From the NCBI RefSeq assembly GCF_003846135.1, contig NZ_RHHM01000010.1:104341-168340 (forward strand): a stretch of 64,000 nucleotides of DNA, read 5' to 3'. This document shows positions 42,677-51,751 of the stretch, piece by piece. The notes under the pieces are model-generated. The model was not told where the DNA came from. It did no database searches and was given only the letters and a program-made list of their open reading frames with translations. The stretch is from Erwinia psidii (lineage in GTDB: Bacteria; Pseudomonadota; Gammaproteobacteria; Enterobacterales; Enterobacteriaceae). Each line of letters starts with the position of its first letter. Position 1 is the stretch's first letter. The position numbers and the translations under genes are program-made.

Positions 42677-45600
42677 TCAACCGGGTGTGGTGCCTTTACT
42701 TTTAGTGAAATCGTTAATACTTCCGGCAATCAATATCACTACGCCGTAACCTAACATCAAACCATATTGTGCCAGACACATACGAGGATCTTTTTTCCTT
42801 GCGATGGGATATTCCAGCATTCCGCCAAAATTAAATGAGAAGTTGGCGATGGTTTCCGGGATTAACGATTTGTAGGTGGTATTATACTTGCTTTTATTCT
42901 CAATCACGTTGAGGATCACCGGTATATTCCATAATAAATTAATTACCGATTCAACGCCTGCGGAAATAGTGGAGGCGGTGTTTCCGGGCAGGGTTGCCAG
43001 TGGAATATTCACAAAGCCTTTTATAATGCTGATACTGGTGAGCACGTTATTCATTTGCTGCCACCAGGTGTCCGTTGCGGCATTGATCAGGGTGGCAATA
43101 TTAGGTGAAACATAAGCGACATTAGAAACAGCCGCAACCAGCGCCAACGTTTTCTTCTGGCTGACCGGCATTTCATCGCCTCCCGCCCGCTGTCTTGTTG
43201 TCGCAATGATTAGCCCAATACTTCCCGCCAGCGCGAAGAAACCGGATACAAAACCAAAGACCTTAAGGCGGTGATCATCCAGTACCGGCTGTTCACTGAG
43301 GACTAACGCTTTGGAACTCTGTGCGGCAACCGTCGGGTTGACGAAAAATTCACTGCGCACCTGGTCAAAGTTTTGTGCGGCCAGCAGCCCCTGGGTAAAG
43401 GGGTCATCGTTGCTGAAAGGCGTTTCGTTACAGGCGATCTTATAAACCACCGTGGCGGGTATGGCGGCAATAAAGCAGATCAGGTCGAGAAATGACAGGT
43501 CGTCCCCGGTCAGTTTTTTATACAGCCACGAGATCACCGGGATGTCTATCGTTGCGGTGAGCATATCAATAAACCCTTCCGCCAACTGCACGAAAACATC
43601 AATGGCGGCACACAGGATATTCTCTGTGGTCTGCAACAGCGTATCTACGATGATGGCGGTAAACTTCTCGATAATCTGCGTCAGCGTCAGGGTGTCGAAC
43701 TGGTCAATAATATCTGTCTTAATCGCATCGTAAGCCGCACCAAGCGTATCGGCCTCGTTATTCAGTAAATTCAGCAAATCATCAAATATTTCACTTGCAA
43801 CCGACGGCGTAGTGAAAGTGGAACTGGCGCTGCCCACATTACTCTGATAATGATGAATACCCATTTGTGCCGGCGCACTGTTTTGTCCGCTCAGCGGCGG
43901 ATTTTCAGCGCTGGTACTGGCGGGTGTCTGTGCAAAAGAGGGAATATCGGCCCACCTGTTGACGTCATTCTGCAAGGCAGTAAATGCTGTAACAACATCG
44001 CTTTTCAGGCCAGAGACGTCGGCAATACTTTGCTGCACCCACTGAATGAAGACATTTTTCATTACCCGATGTGTTACCAGGATATCGTCAAATTCGAACA
44101 GAAATTGCAGGTAGTGAATAAGATCCGTCACCGCTGTTTTGATGGCATTGAACACCCATACTGCGGCGGCGACCACTTTTTCCGCGACATCCAGCACCGC
44201 GGTGTAAACGGTATCGGCGATATGTGCAATAAAGTTCCAGGTTTTTGTCGCCGCGTCCTCAACAATTTCAATCACCGCTTCTACGCCTGATGCCAGCCAG
44301 CTAAACAGGTCGCCAATATCCACCAGCAGGGCATCGACGCCCGACACGCGAATCAAACCGGGCTGTGGCGTGGCGGCATAACGCAGCGGGTGTGCCTGCC
44401 CGGCAGGTTGTGCCGCAAGATTGTTATACAGCGTGCCGAGTTGCTGGTTTGAGCTGGCAACCGTCTGCAGGTCGCTGTCAGAAACGCTACTGCTGACAAG
44501 CGGCGTGGTGTTGCCACCGCCCTGGTTGATCGCCGCGCTACGCAGGCCGGAGACGGTATTCAGTTGCGCAATTTTTGCCATCGGTGTCGCCATTGGCTCC
44601 ACCTGGGTAGTATTGCCGGATGAATCGCGCACCGTCAGCGTGGTTCCGGTCAGGCCCGTCACCCACTCAATAACCGTAATGCTGCCCAGCGCATCAGTCG
44701 CGACTTCTATGCCTTGCGGATCAACGATATAGTACAGATTATTGATATATACCCCGGTACGGGTCAGCGCACTAATGGTGACCGGCTCGTCAGCCAGTGG
44801 CTGATTGTTTTCATCAGTGACCTGAATGTGCGTGGTGTAAGAGCTGTATTGCTGTGTGTCAGTGGTATCAGGTGAAGGCAGGGTGATATATTGCGCATTC
44901 CACAGCGTACTGTTGGTGGATTTAACCCATTTTTGTAATGTGCCGCCGGCAACGGCAAAAAATGAATTGCCATCATCTACCCGGTTCAGGTAAGGCGAGA
45001 AAAGATCCACGCCGGTGACAATCGGTAAGGGAATACTCCAGCATGATGGCGTGGCGGTTTCCTGGCCTGTCGGACAGGAAACGTAGAAAATATCATTATT
45101 GCCATTCAGTCCCCAGACAATTGATACCTGATTTGACTGGGCGGAATACATCTTTTTGACGTTGGTGAAAACAGGATTTTGCATAAGTTGCACACCGACT
45201 GCACCATCAGCCTGATTCGTGCTGGCAAAATAATAGAGCGCTCCGCCACTACAGGCATATAAGTCTGTCGACATATTGCTCTTACGGCAGGAGGCGATAC
45301 AGTCCGCAATGGCGTTACCGGGCAGGGAGAAACGCGCCACCGCGGCAGGAACGTCGGGATTAAAAACGTTATATAACGGTTGGAAGGTGAACTGTGGCAG
45401 GCCATCAACCTGACCGCAGGTATATAAACCATCAATGGTGGGTTGATGAGGACTTGATGATAAATATTGCCGGCCAAGGCAACTGGTATAACTGTTCGCT
45501 TCCAGATCGATTGACACATCATGTGGCTGCCAGACCGGCGTGGTTTGCGTATTAATATAATAGCGGGAAATTAATTTTTCGGCGCTGGTGGCATCGCGAA

Positions 45601-46093
45601 GAATATCGACAACGATATACTGAGTGTTATTCATCGTTTCGCTTAAAAAGACCCCGGCGATAACAATATTTTTCGCAGGATTATCGAACGGATACTGTAT
45701 CCAGACCGGAGATGCCGTCCAGGCAGTGTTATCACTGGCATTACCTAAACTCAAAAAAAGATGGTCACAGGTGCCGTCATTAATGACCATCGCCAGGCCG
45801 ATGGTGCCATCAACCACACTTTGTCCGGTAGCAAAAAGCTTACAGGTCAGTCCCTGCTGTCCCGGAAAGCTGGAGGCGATTTGTTTGCTGCTCAGATCTG
45901 TTTTTTGCCAACCGGTTTCATGACCTGAAGATTCCTCTGTCACATAAAACACATTATCGGTGCCGACAGAGAAGAGCAGTGCATTTCCATCACTGGTCTG
46001 TAATGCTTCAAAATCGTTTTCAGGAGACATTAACAATGTTTGCTTATAGTTTTGCATTAACTCTACGGAAACACTAATTTCAGGCGCAGACAT
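42677..46093 (-). CDS. Large unrecognised protein: propeller, Ig-like and hydrophobic helical regions
   Basis: This 1138-residue protein has no signal peptide. Residues 1-420 contain repeated blade-like motifs, each a hydrophobic strand followed by an aromatic pair (NVFYVTEES, DGLYTCGQV, DLYACSGGALYYF, NDIFYVSCP, FFAVAGGTLQKW), suggesting a beta-propeller. Residues 430-520 resemble a bacterial Ig-like domain (IQVTDENNQPLADEPVTI...). From 600 it is helical with long amphipathic and hydrophobic stretches (VEKVVAAAVWVFNAIKTAV, IPATVVYKIACN, FGFVSGFFALAGSIGLII, YGVVILIAGSI). GGAGAGAG lies before the ATG, 12 bases after the upstream gene. I know no named family. The layout of binding head plus membrane-active tail would suit a pore-forming or injected toxin, but this is inference. 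Confidence 0.8.
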   Translation of the reverse strand: MSAPEISVSVELMQNYKQTLLMSPENDFEALQTSDGNALLFSVGTDNVFYVTEESSGHETGWQKTDLSSKQIASSFPGQQGLTCKLFATGQSVVDGTIGLAMVINDGTCDHLFLSLGNASDNTAWTASPVWIQYPFDNPAKNIVIAGVFLSETMNNTQYIVVDILRDATSAEKLISRYYINTQTTPVWQPHDVSIDLEANSYTSCLGRQYLSSSPHQPTIDGLYTCGQVDGLPQFTFQPLYNVFNPDVPAAVARFSLPGNAIADCIASCRKSNMSTDLYACSGGALYYFASTNQADGAVGVQLMQNPVFTNVKKMYSAQSNQVSIVWGLNGNNDIFYVSCPTGQETATPSCWSIPLPIVTGVDLFSPYLNRVDDGNSFFAVAGGTLQKWVKSTNSTLWNAQYITLPSPDTTDTQQYSSYTTHIQVTDENNQPLADEPVTISALTRTGVYINNLYYIVDPQGIEVATDALGSITVIEWVTGLTGTTLTVRDSSGNTTQVEPMATPMAKIAQLNTVSGLRSAAINQGGGNTTPLVSSSVSDSDLQTVASSNQQLGTLYNNLAAQPAGQAHPLRYAATPQPGLIRVSGVDALLVDIGDLFSWLASGVEAVIEIVEDAATKTWNFIAHIADTVYTAVLDVAEKVVAAAVWVFNAIKTAVTDLIHYLQFLFEFDDILVTHRVMKNVFIQWVQQSIADVSGLKSDVVTAFTALQNDVNRWADIPSFAQTPASTSAENPPLSGQNSAPAQMGIHHYQSNVGSASSTFTTPSVASEIFDDLLNLLNNEADTLGAAYDAIKTDIIDQFDTLTLTQIIEKFTAIIVDTLLQTTENILCAAIDVFVQLAEGFIDMLTATIDIPVISWLYKKLTGDDLSFLDLICFIAAIPATVVYKIACNETPFSNDDPFTQGLLAAQNFDQVRSEFFVNPTVAAQSSKALVLSEQPVLDDHRLKVFGFVSGFFALAGSIGLIIATTRQRAGGDEMPVSQKKTLALVAAVSNVAYVSPNIATLINAATDTWWQQMNNVLTSISIIKGFVNIPLATLPGNTASTISAGVESVINLLWNIPVILNVIENKSKYNTTYKSLIPETIANFSFNFGGMLEYPIARKKDPRMCLAQYGLMLGYGVVILIAGSINDFTKSKGTTPG

Positions 46094-46105
46094 AATTCTC
46101 TCTCC

Positions 46106-47800
46106 TCAGGAATTTGCAGGTTGGTTATTTTGATCGGGCTGGGTATAGGTAATCTGAGACACCAGATCCTGGTTATCTGAAAAATTCACATTCTTGAAAG
46201 CAAACGTTTTGCCACCGGGGAATACAAACCGCTGTGCCACGTTCAGAGGTATACTGTGGAATGACGTATTTTTGAAACCGGCCGACCATGATGCAAAGTC
46301 GTTGACCAAATCATTTAATCCGGTAAAAAGTTCAATAAACCAGTTAGTGCTGGGGGTTGGATCGGCGTTATCCTGTGAGACGGTATTAAGGCTGGCCGTG
46401 AGATGTCCGTTCTGGTCAATCGCCAGGGTGTAAGTATCGGTAATGGTGCTGTTAATGGCATTCCAGCTTTCAGATGATTGCATAACACGGATATAAACAG
46501 AGACGACGTAATTCTGTTGAACAACGATAGTATTACCACTGAATGTTACCGTGGCAGTGTAGGTGGTTCCCAGCGTCATTTTTCCCATGTCGCCGCCTGC
46601 GCCGGCATCATCCTCTGCTGAGGCACTCCAGGAATAGGTCAGAACATTGGCGCCGTTGTCCGTCACCGTAACGGTAGGCGCCTGGCCTGACGTCATCTGC
46701 CACTGAAAATTCACCGTCGTATCAAGAAAACCGGATAGCCAGACGCGCACCCACGGTTGGTAGCAATTCGTTTTGACATAGCTGGTAAGCTGGTTTTCAA
46801 AATAATTAGCAAAGGTGTTCCGGTTAATGGAAATCACCCCGTCGAAGTTTGCCACATCGGCAGTTTCCACCCAGTTCCATGTGAAAGGCACCGGCGGGGG
46901 AAGATTGCCACCATTAACTTCACACAGGTAGTTAAGCGTATTAAGATCGTTTATCGGTGTAGTGACAGGGGTATAAGGGCTGACCTCCATGTTCATTTTG
47001 GTTAATTTCAGTGTTGACTGATCGTTGTCTGGCTTATTTTGTACAATGGCGTAATTAAGTATAGGCTGCGCATTGGTCTTCATTGCCGAAAAATAGGCGC
47101 CTAAAAACACCTGCGATAATAATGTATATGCTGGTGTGCCAGGCTGTAATCCATTGATTGTTGGTACGGATTCGAGAGCCGCATTGTCCAGGTCAAAAAA
47201 GAGTTGTTGCACGCTAAAGGCATCTGGTCCGAGATTATTTAACTGTGCTTGGACGTCCGGGGGCAGATTGCTGTTATCAAATATCGGTTTTAACGCAACA
47301 ATAGAAGTAAACAGCCAGGGGGAATTATCAGGCTGACTTGCAGTGAAAAAACTGGTAAGGCCATGACGGCCGAAATTACAGGTGACTACCGTGAAGTTGG
47401 CACACATAAGGTTAAAAATAATACTCTGGCTGTCTGCCTGTAGCGCAACGATATCGGGTATATTCTGAGGGGATATTTGCGATGGTATACCGATGGCGGC
47501 TTCAAATGCAAAATAAAAGTTGCTGTTATTGATATTCTCAATATCCGGTGTCATTGGGTCACCGGTATTCCAGGATGGCACCGTTAAGGGATCGGTTCCT
47601 TGCGTCTGTTGCAACAGAACATCGCGTGAAACTGCAACAGGGTTCCCCTGATCATCCTGATTCCAGTACATTTTAACGGTTGGAAATACTGAGTTGTACA
47701 GATACTCCTTCATTGTGGCATTAATACTTTTCTGCGTTGTCGAAACCACAAAGTCATAACCATAATGCGAGTTGGATAAATCTGATTGCTGTGAGCTCAT
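46106..47800 (-). CDS. TULIP/P-47-like protein
   Basis: The ATG at 47800 was chosen because AGGA lies nine bases upstream. An in-frame start at 47830 lacks one. The 565-residue product has no signal peptide. Its beginning (HYGYDFVVSTTQKSINATMKEYL) and end (VAQRFVFPGGKTFAFKNVNFSDNQDLVSQITY) recall the P-47 proteins of clostridial botulinum OrfX clusters, which fold as lipid-binding TULIP domains. A second helix-strand start at ANFDGVISINRNTF may mark the second half of the fold. The similarity is by eye and should be tested. The downstream gene is coupled to it by a 12-base gap, so the two products probably act together. Confidence 0.75.
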   Translation of the reverse strand: MSSQQSDLSNSHYGYDFVVSTTQKSINATMKEYLYNSVFPTVKMYWNQDDQGNPVAVSRDVLLQQTQGTDPLTVPSWNTGDPMTPDIENINNSNFYFAFEAAIGIPSQISPQNIPDIVALQADSQSIIFNLMCANFTVVTCNFGRHGLTSFFTASQPDNSPWLFTSIVALKPIFDNSNLPPDVQAQLNNLGPDAFSVQQLFFDLDNAALESVPTINGLQPGTPAYTLLSQVFLGAYFSAMKTNAQPILNYAIVQNKPDNDQSTLKLTKMNMEVSPYTPVTTPINDLNTLNYLCEVNGGNLPPPVPFTWNWVETADVANFDGVISINRNTFANYFENQLTSYVKTNCYQPWVRVWLSGFLDTTVNFQWQMTSGQAPTVTVTDNGANVLTYSWSASAEDDAGAGGDMGKMTLGTTYTATVTFSGNTIVVQQNYVVSVYIRVMQSSESWNAINSTITDTYTLAIDQNGHLTASLNTVSQDNADPTPSTNWFIELFTGLNDLVNDFASWSAGFKNTSFHSIPLNVAQRFVFPGGKTFAFKNVNFSDNQDLVSQITYTQPDQNNQPANS

Positions 47801-49120
47801 GCTTTTTTCCTGTTCAGTTATTTTTAACATAATAATTCTTAGGTAAATTTTATTTACCGTGCTGCGTTTTACATTTATTAACTGATCCTGAGTCGTTAAA
47901 ATGACCGTTGAATATAGTCCTCCTGTCGATAATATTGAGTCGTTTCAATTCGATCGCCAGTGACCATCGGCGAAAATTAAATTTAATTTAGTTACTTTTC
48001 GATAATAAATTCTGCATACAGTATAAGATTATACGCGATGCGAATAATCAGATTGGCTGTAATCGATTTGCTTAATAGTCTGGAATACGCTTTCTGTCTT
48101 TACTCCACGGGAAAGCTCTCACAGAATTAAACGGGTGAGTATTATTTCATTTAATTAAATATTTAAAGCTCAAACGTGAGGTTTCAACTTTAAAGTGACG
48201 AGATTTATAATGGTTTCATTAATTGACGAATTTAATGCATACATAAGCACATCCCTGGTTTAAGGATTTTTATATAGGTGGATGCAATTTTTTTTGAATC
48301 TGTATCAGGACCATTAATTCAGGAGTCAACTTACTATACATGAGTATAATTAATCAAGATTAATCTTATATGATTGGTTACGGTAATGTTTTCCTGAATA
48401 GCGATGATTATCATCAGGTTAAGCTCAGGTGTCATAGGGCACTGACATGGAAAATTAACTTGTCAAACATCAAAATTATGATTTTTAAGGGTTTTTATTT
48501 TTTCGATGTTGATGCGGTTTTAAAGTTTCTTAATCATTTTGCATAAAAATGACTTTGTGAGAGGTTAATCGTATCCATCGACAAGGGCACTGCGCCCGGT
48601 CAGGTCACGATTTTGATATGGTTTCGGGGGGTAACACCACATCCCTCGTGACATTGCCAGCTATTGTCATTGCACCATTCATCCTCGCACGGCTTCCGGC
48701 AGGCTACGCGTTTTCTGTATCACCCGAGCGATCCCCGGAGAAAGAGGACAACAGCCTTTTGTGCTGACATGATGATGCAGGCCAGTCTGTCCTGGCCGCA
48801 ATAACAATTCAGTGTAACGTAATGACCGACACTGCCCCTGTGTGCAAAAACGCCCTGTGGCCGTTTACCCGGTGACTGTGTTATCTGTCGCGCGTGGCGA
48901 TGGCATTGGCCAGCCGTGGTTGATAAAACGCTAAATTGAGCGAGGAACGGACCTGATGATTAGTAAGCCAGAACACTATATCGAGCCATCCAGGCTATCT
49001 GTTGAAGAGTAGACAAGCTGTTCAAGAACACACAGGGCTTCAATACAGCCCTGTATGAATAAATACAATCAGTTAATTTATCAATGCTCACCGGCGATTT
49101 TCAGGTAAGAAGCCATTAAT
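47801..49120. other. Long intergenic region upstream of the two-gene operon
   Basis: About 1.3 kb with no supported gene. 47830-48560 is very AT-rich and should carry the operon promoter, probably under H-NS-type silencing. 48560-48960 is GC-richer and looks like decayed coding DNA. A 49-codon frame at 48618-48767 has no ribosome binding site. A hairpin (ACAGGGCT paired with AGCCCTGT, about 49029-49053) lies just past the end of the oxidoreductase gene. Confidence 0.45.
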
Positions 49121-50440
49121 TTATACTTCAAGGCCGGCCCTGTATTGCCCCCATCTCAGCACCGAATTGACGCCAACGGAGAGGAACGGTTCCAGCGGGG
49201 TTTTATTCGGCCCCGGAGAGGCAACCAGGAAGTCGATCAGCGCGTTACGTTCGCCCGCTATCATATCCGCCAGCAGTTTGCCGGTGGCAGTCCCACGCGT
49301 GATCCCCAGGCCGTTACAACACAGAGCGCCATAGACATTCGGTGCCAGTTGGCCAAAGAAGCCCTCATGGTTCTCGGACAGACAAATCGCCCCGCTCCAG
49401 GAATAGTCGAAACCGACCTGATTAAGCAGCGGGAAGCGACGCTCAAACGATTTACGGTGGTTAGCGATAAAGTGGTTCAGGTACTGCTCGCGCGGACGAC
49501 CGTCCGGCTGGAAGCTAAAGCTGTTGCGAACCAGGATACGGTTATCCACCGTGCGACGTAAGGTGCTGCCAAACGGATGCGCCGGAATCACGCCCCAGAC
49601 CGGTTTACCGCCCAATTGAGCCTGCTCATCTGCGGTCAAAGGACGTGTGAGACTCCCGTACAAAAAGGTCGGTAGCAGGCGTCTTTGAAGGAAACCGAAG
49701 TGCGAGGCGAAGGCGTTATTCGCCAGAATCAACTTATCCGCCGTGATGCTGCCTTTCTCATGTACCAGGGTAACTTTGTCACCATAATTGACAGCAGTGA
49801 CAGGTGTGTATTCGTAGAGTGTGACGTTAGACGGCAAACTGTTTGCCAGCCCTTTCACCAGCGCCGACGGTTGCAGAAGGATAGTGCCAGGAATATAAAG
49901 CGCCTGCTTGTAGTAGGAGGTGCCGATATGCTCCGGGAGATCTTTACCCGCAATCATCTGCGTTTCACGACCAATTTTCTCCAGTCCACTGCGATAGGCA
50001 TTCAGAATCGCTACGCCCTGTTCACCTACCGCGGCCTGGTATTTCCCTGACTCGGACATGTGGCAGTCAATGCTGTGCTCCTGAATGATGGCACGCAAGT
50101 AGTTTTGCCCTAAGGTGTTAAGTTTAAGGATCAGATTGGCGGTTTTCACATCACCGATATAGTCCCTGGCACCAATATCGTGCGGCACGTCGATAGCAAA
50201 ACCCGCATTGCGACCAGACGGGCCGTAGCCCACTTCCTGCGCTTCAATCAATACGATTTCATCATCAGGGAAATTGAGCGCCATCTGGCGGGCAGCAGCA
50301 AGCCCGGTTAATCCGGCGCCGACAATGGCCCAGCGGGCATGCTTTTGCCCCACGTGAGCAGGGCGGGGGATACGCGATTGACTGGTGTGATACCACCCTG
50401 GCAGGGCATCATCGGCAGGTAGAGAGGTGATCTTTTGCAC
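49121..50440 (-). CDS. FAD-dependent amine/D-amino-acid oxidoreductase (DAO family)
   Basis: The 439-residue protein has an N-terminal dinucleotide-binding motif (IVGAGLTGLAA at about 39-49), a GPSGRNAGF segment at about 75-83 that binds the flavin, and a C-terminal FAD-contact region (NGLGITRGTATGKLLADM). This is the DAO superfamily that includes PuuB and D-amino-acid dehydrogenases. The gene has its own promoter region with a TTGTATACAT site shared with the adjacent DapA-ALDH-GntR operon, so it belongs to the same pathway. Oxidation of a cyclic or primary amine to an imine or aldehyde is likely. D-hydroxyproline or a gamma-glutamylated amine are candidate substrates. Confidence 0.85.
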   Translation of the reverse strand: MQKITSLPADDALPGWYHTSQSRIPRPAHVGQKHARWAIVGAGLTGLAAARQMALNFPDDEIVLIEAQEVGYGPSGRNAGFAIDVPHDIGARDYIGDVKTANLILKLNTLGQNYLRAIIQEHSIDCHMSESGKYQAAVGEQGVAILNAYRSGLEKIGRETQMIAGKDLPEHIGTSYYKQALYIPGTILLQPSALVKGLANSLPSNVTLYEYTPVTAVNYGDKVTLVHEKGSITADKLILANNAFASHFGFLQRRLLPTFLYGSLTRPLTADEQAQLGGKPVWGVIPAHPFGSTLRRTVDNRILVRNSFSFQPDGRPREQYLNHFIANHRKSFERRFPLLNQVGFDYSWSGAICLSENHEGFFGQLAPNVYGALCCNGLGITRGTATGKLLADMIAGERNALIDFLVASPGPNKTPLEPFLSVGVNSVLRWGQYRAGLEV

Positions 50441-50548
50441 GTTAGTTACTCCGGTACTCTGTCATTTTTTCTTTCGCTTACTGGCTCAGCAAGCGTTGTT
50501 GAAATCATGGTAGCCAGGGTAAAAAAATGAATACGTGATGAATATCTA

Positions 50549-50558
50549 ATGTATACAA
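50549..50558 (-). promoter_or_regulatory. Putative GntR operator upstream of the DAO gene
   Basis: On the minus strand the site reads TTGTATACAT. The same ten bases in the same orientation occur at 54267-54276 upstream of the DapA-family gene. Here it is 109 bases from the start codon. TTGTATACAA-like palindromes are common operators of FCD-type GntR repressors. Confidence 0.7.
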
Positions 50559-50648
50559 CAAGTATAAATAAAGTTAATTTTCAGTTAAATATGACGCGCA
50601 GAAGCCCCCGAACAAGCGGCGTCAAAGAGAATTCAAAGGTAGTCATGT

Positions 50649-50672
50649 GCCCGCAGACGAATGTCTGCGGGC
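50649..50672. terminator. Perfect 10-bp hairpin after the GntR gene
   Basis: GCCCGCAGAC and GTCTGCGGGC form a perfect stem with a GAAT loop. No long T-run follows. It lies 16 bases beyond the stop of the minus-strand regulator gene. Confidence 0.6.
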
Positions 50673-50688
50673 GTATCATCAGGTGAGA

Positions 50689-51378
50689 TTATTCAGCTGA
50701 CTGAATGCGCTCATCGGCTTTAAGCCCCTGTGGCGCAATAAAGATCTCCATATTTTCCCGGGACAGTTCCCAGTGTTCAAACACCAAATCCACCACCGCT
50801 TGTTCATCACGCGTCTCAAGCGCGGCGATGAACGCATCGTGATGGTCGGCGGCCAGCTGCAAACGGCGCTCCATGTCATCATTCTGAGGACGGAAGAAGG
50901 TGTGACCGATACGGCAATGGTCAATCAGTAAGCGGCCAAGGCTCGGTTGCAGGTAGGGATTTGCCGCCATTTCCCCCATGATTTCGTGAAAACGATTGTT
51001 TTCCAGTGCCAGCGCTTCGGCATCATGATTCTGCACCGCTTTACAAAAGCGTTTTTGCGTCTCTTTCAGCGCTTTTAACTGTGCCGGTTTGTAGTGCTGA
51101 ACCGCAAGACGTCCGGTCGCCGCGTAGATCATCGGTGCCACAAGGAAGAAATTACGCAGCGTGGCATGGCTCATGGGGATCACGCGCACACCACGCTTTT
51201 CGACGATTTCGAGATACCCTTCACCCGCCAGACGCTGAAACACTTCGCGTACGGGCGTACGAGACAGGCCATACTGCGCAGTCAGGCTGGCTTCATCCAG
51301 AAGTGCATCAGGATCCAGTTCCATGGTTAAGATTAACCGCTTGAGATCCTCATACAACGCTGCCTTTCCCGCTCTCAT
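50689..51378 (-). CDS. GntR/FCD-family transcriptional regulator
   Basis: The 229-residue protein has an N-terminal winged helix (ALYEDLKRLILTMEL, then SLTAQYGLSRTPVREVFQRLAGEGYLEI) that is standard for GntR. An all-helical FCD ligand-binding domain follows, with the metal-binding residues spread over ENNRFHEIM, a central H (IDHCRIGHTF) and DHHDAF. FCD regulators are usually repressors released by the substrate of the pathway they control. It is the last gene of the DapA-ALDH operon, giving autoregulation through the upstream TTGTATACAT site. Confidence 0.9.
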   Translation of the reverse strand: MRAGKAALYEDLKRLILTMELDPDALLDEASLTAQYGLSRTPVREVFQRLAGEGYLEIVEKRGVRVIPMSHATLRNFFLVAPMIYAATGRLAVQHYKPAQLKALKETQKRFCKAVQNHDAEALALENNRFHEIMGEMAANPYLQPSLGRLLIDHCRIGHTFFRPQNDDMERRLQLAADHHDAFIAALETRDEQAVVDLVFEHWELSRENMEIFIAPQGLKADERIQSAE

Positions 51379-51460
51379 TCCGCCTCCTGAAAATCGACCT
51401 GTGATGCAGCTTAACCTACAGATAAAGGCGCGCTACGGCAAAAATTATCCACCGCGGCGC

Positions 51461-51751
51461 TCACGTTGTGCGCATTTCACTGGCGGTCTGATAAATCAAC
51501 ATCAGCACCGGTTCCAGATCCCGATCGGGTGGATGACGTAAAATCTCACTGCGCAGCCAGACAATTTCACTGCTGGCACACGGGTGAAAAGAGGCAACCC
51601 TCCCGGCGTTTTTTAGCCACTTCATAATAAAGGCATTTTTCTGCCGATGAGAGGAGAGGCGTCCCTGCTTCCTCATCAGCCTCAGCGCCACCAGAAGACA
51701 GAAATAGAAATGAATTCTGTCTTCCAGACCGTTAAATACGACTTCAGTCAT
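51461..51751 (-). CDS. Small unknown protein in the ALDH-GntR operon (96 aa)
   Basis: The ATG at 51749-51751 overlaps the 3' end of the aldehyde dehydrogenase gene (ATGACTGA), a sign of translational coupling. The product is basic, with a hydrophobic first third (DRIHFYFCLLVALRLM) and several Lys/Arg-rich helices after it. I recognise no family and see no signal peptide. It could be a non-conserved frame that happens to sit between two real genes, although no other gene fills the 365 bases between the dehydrogenase and the regulator. Confidence 0.5.
   Translation of the reverse strand: MTEVVFNGLEDRIHFYFCLLVALRLMRKQGRLSSHRQKNAFIMKWLKNAGRVASFHPCASSEIVWLRSEILRHPPDRDLEPVLMLIYQTASEMRTT

Noticed and set aside
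48618..48767. 49-codon frame in the region right of the two-gene operon
   Set aside because: No ribosome binding site and no family. It is more likely decayed coding DNA.
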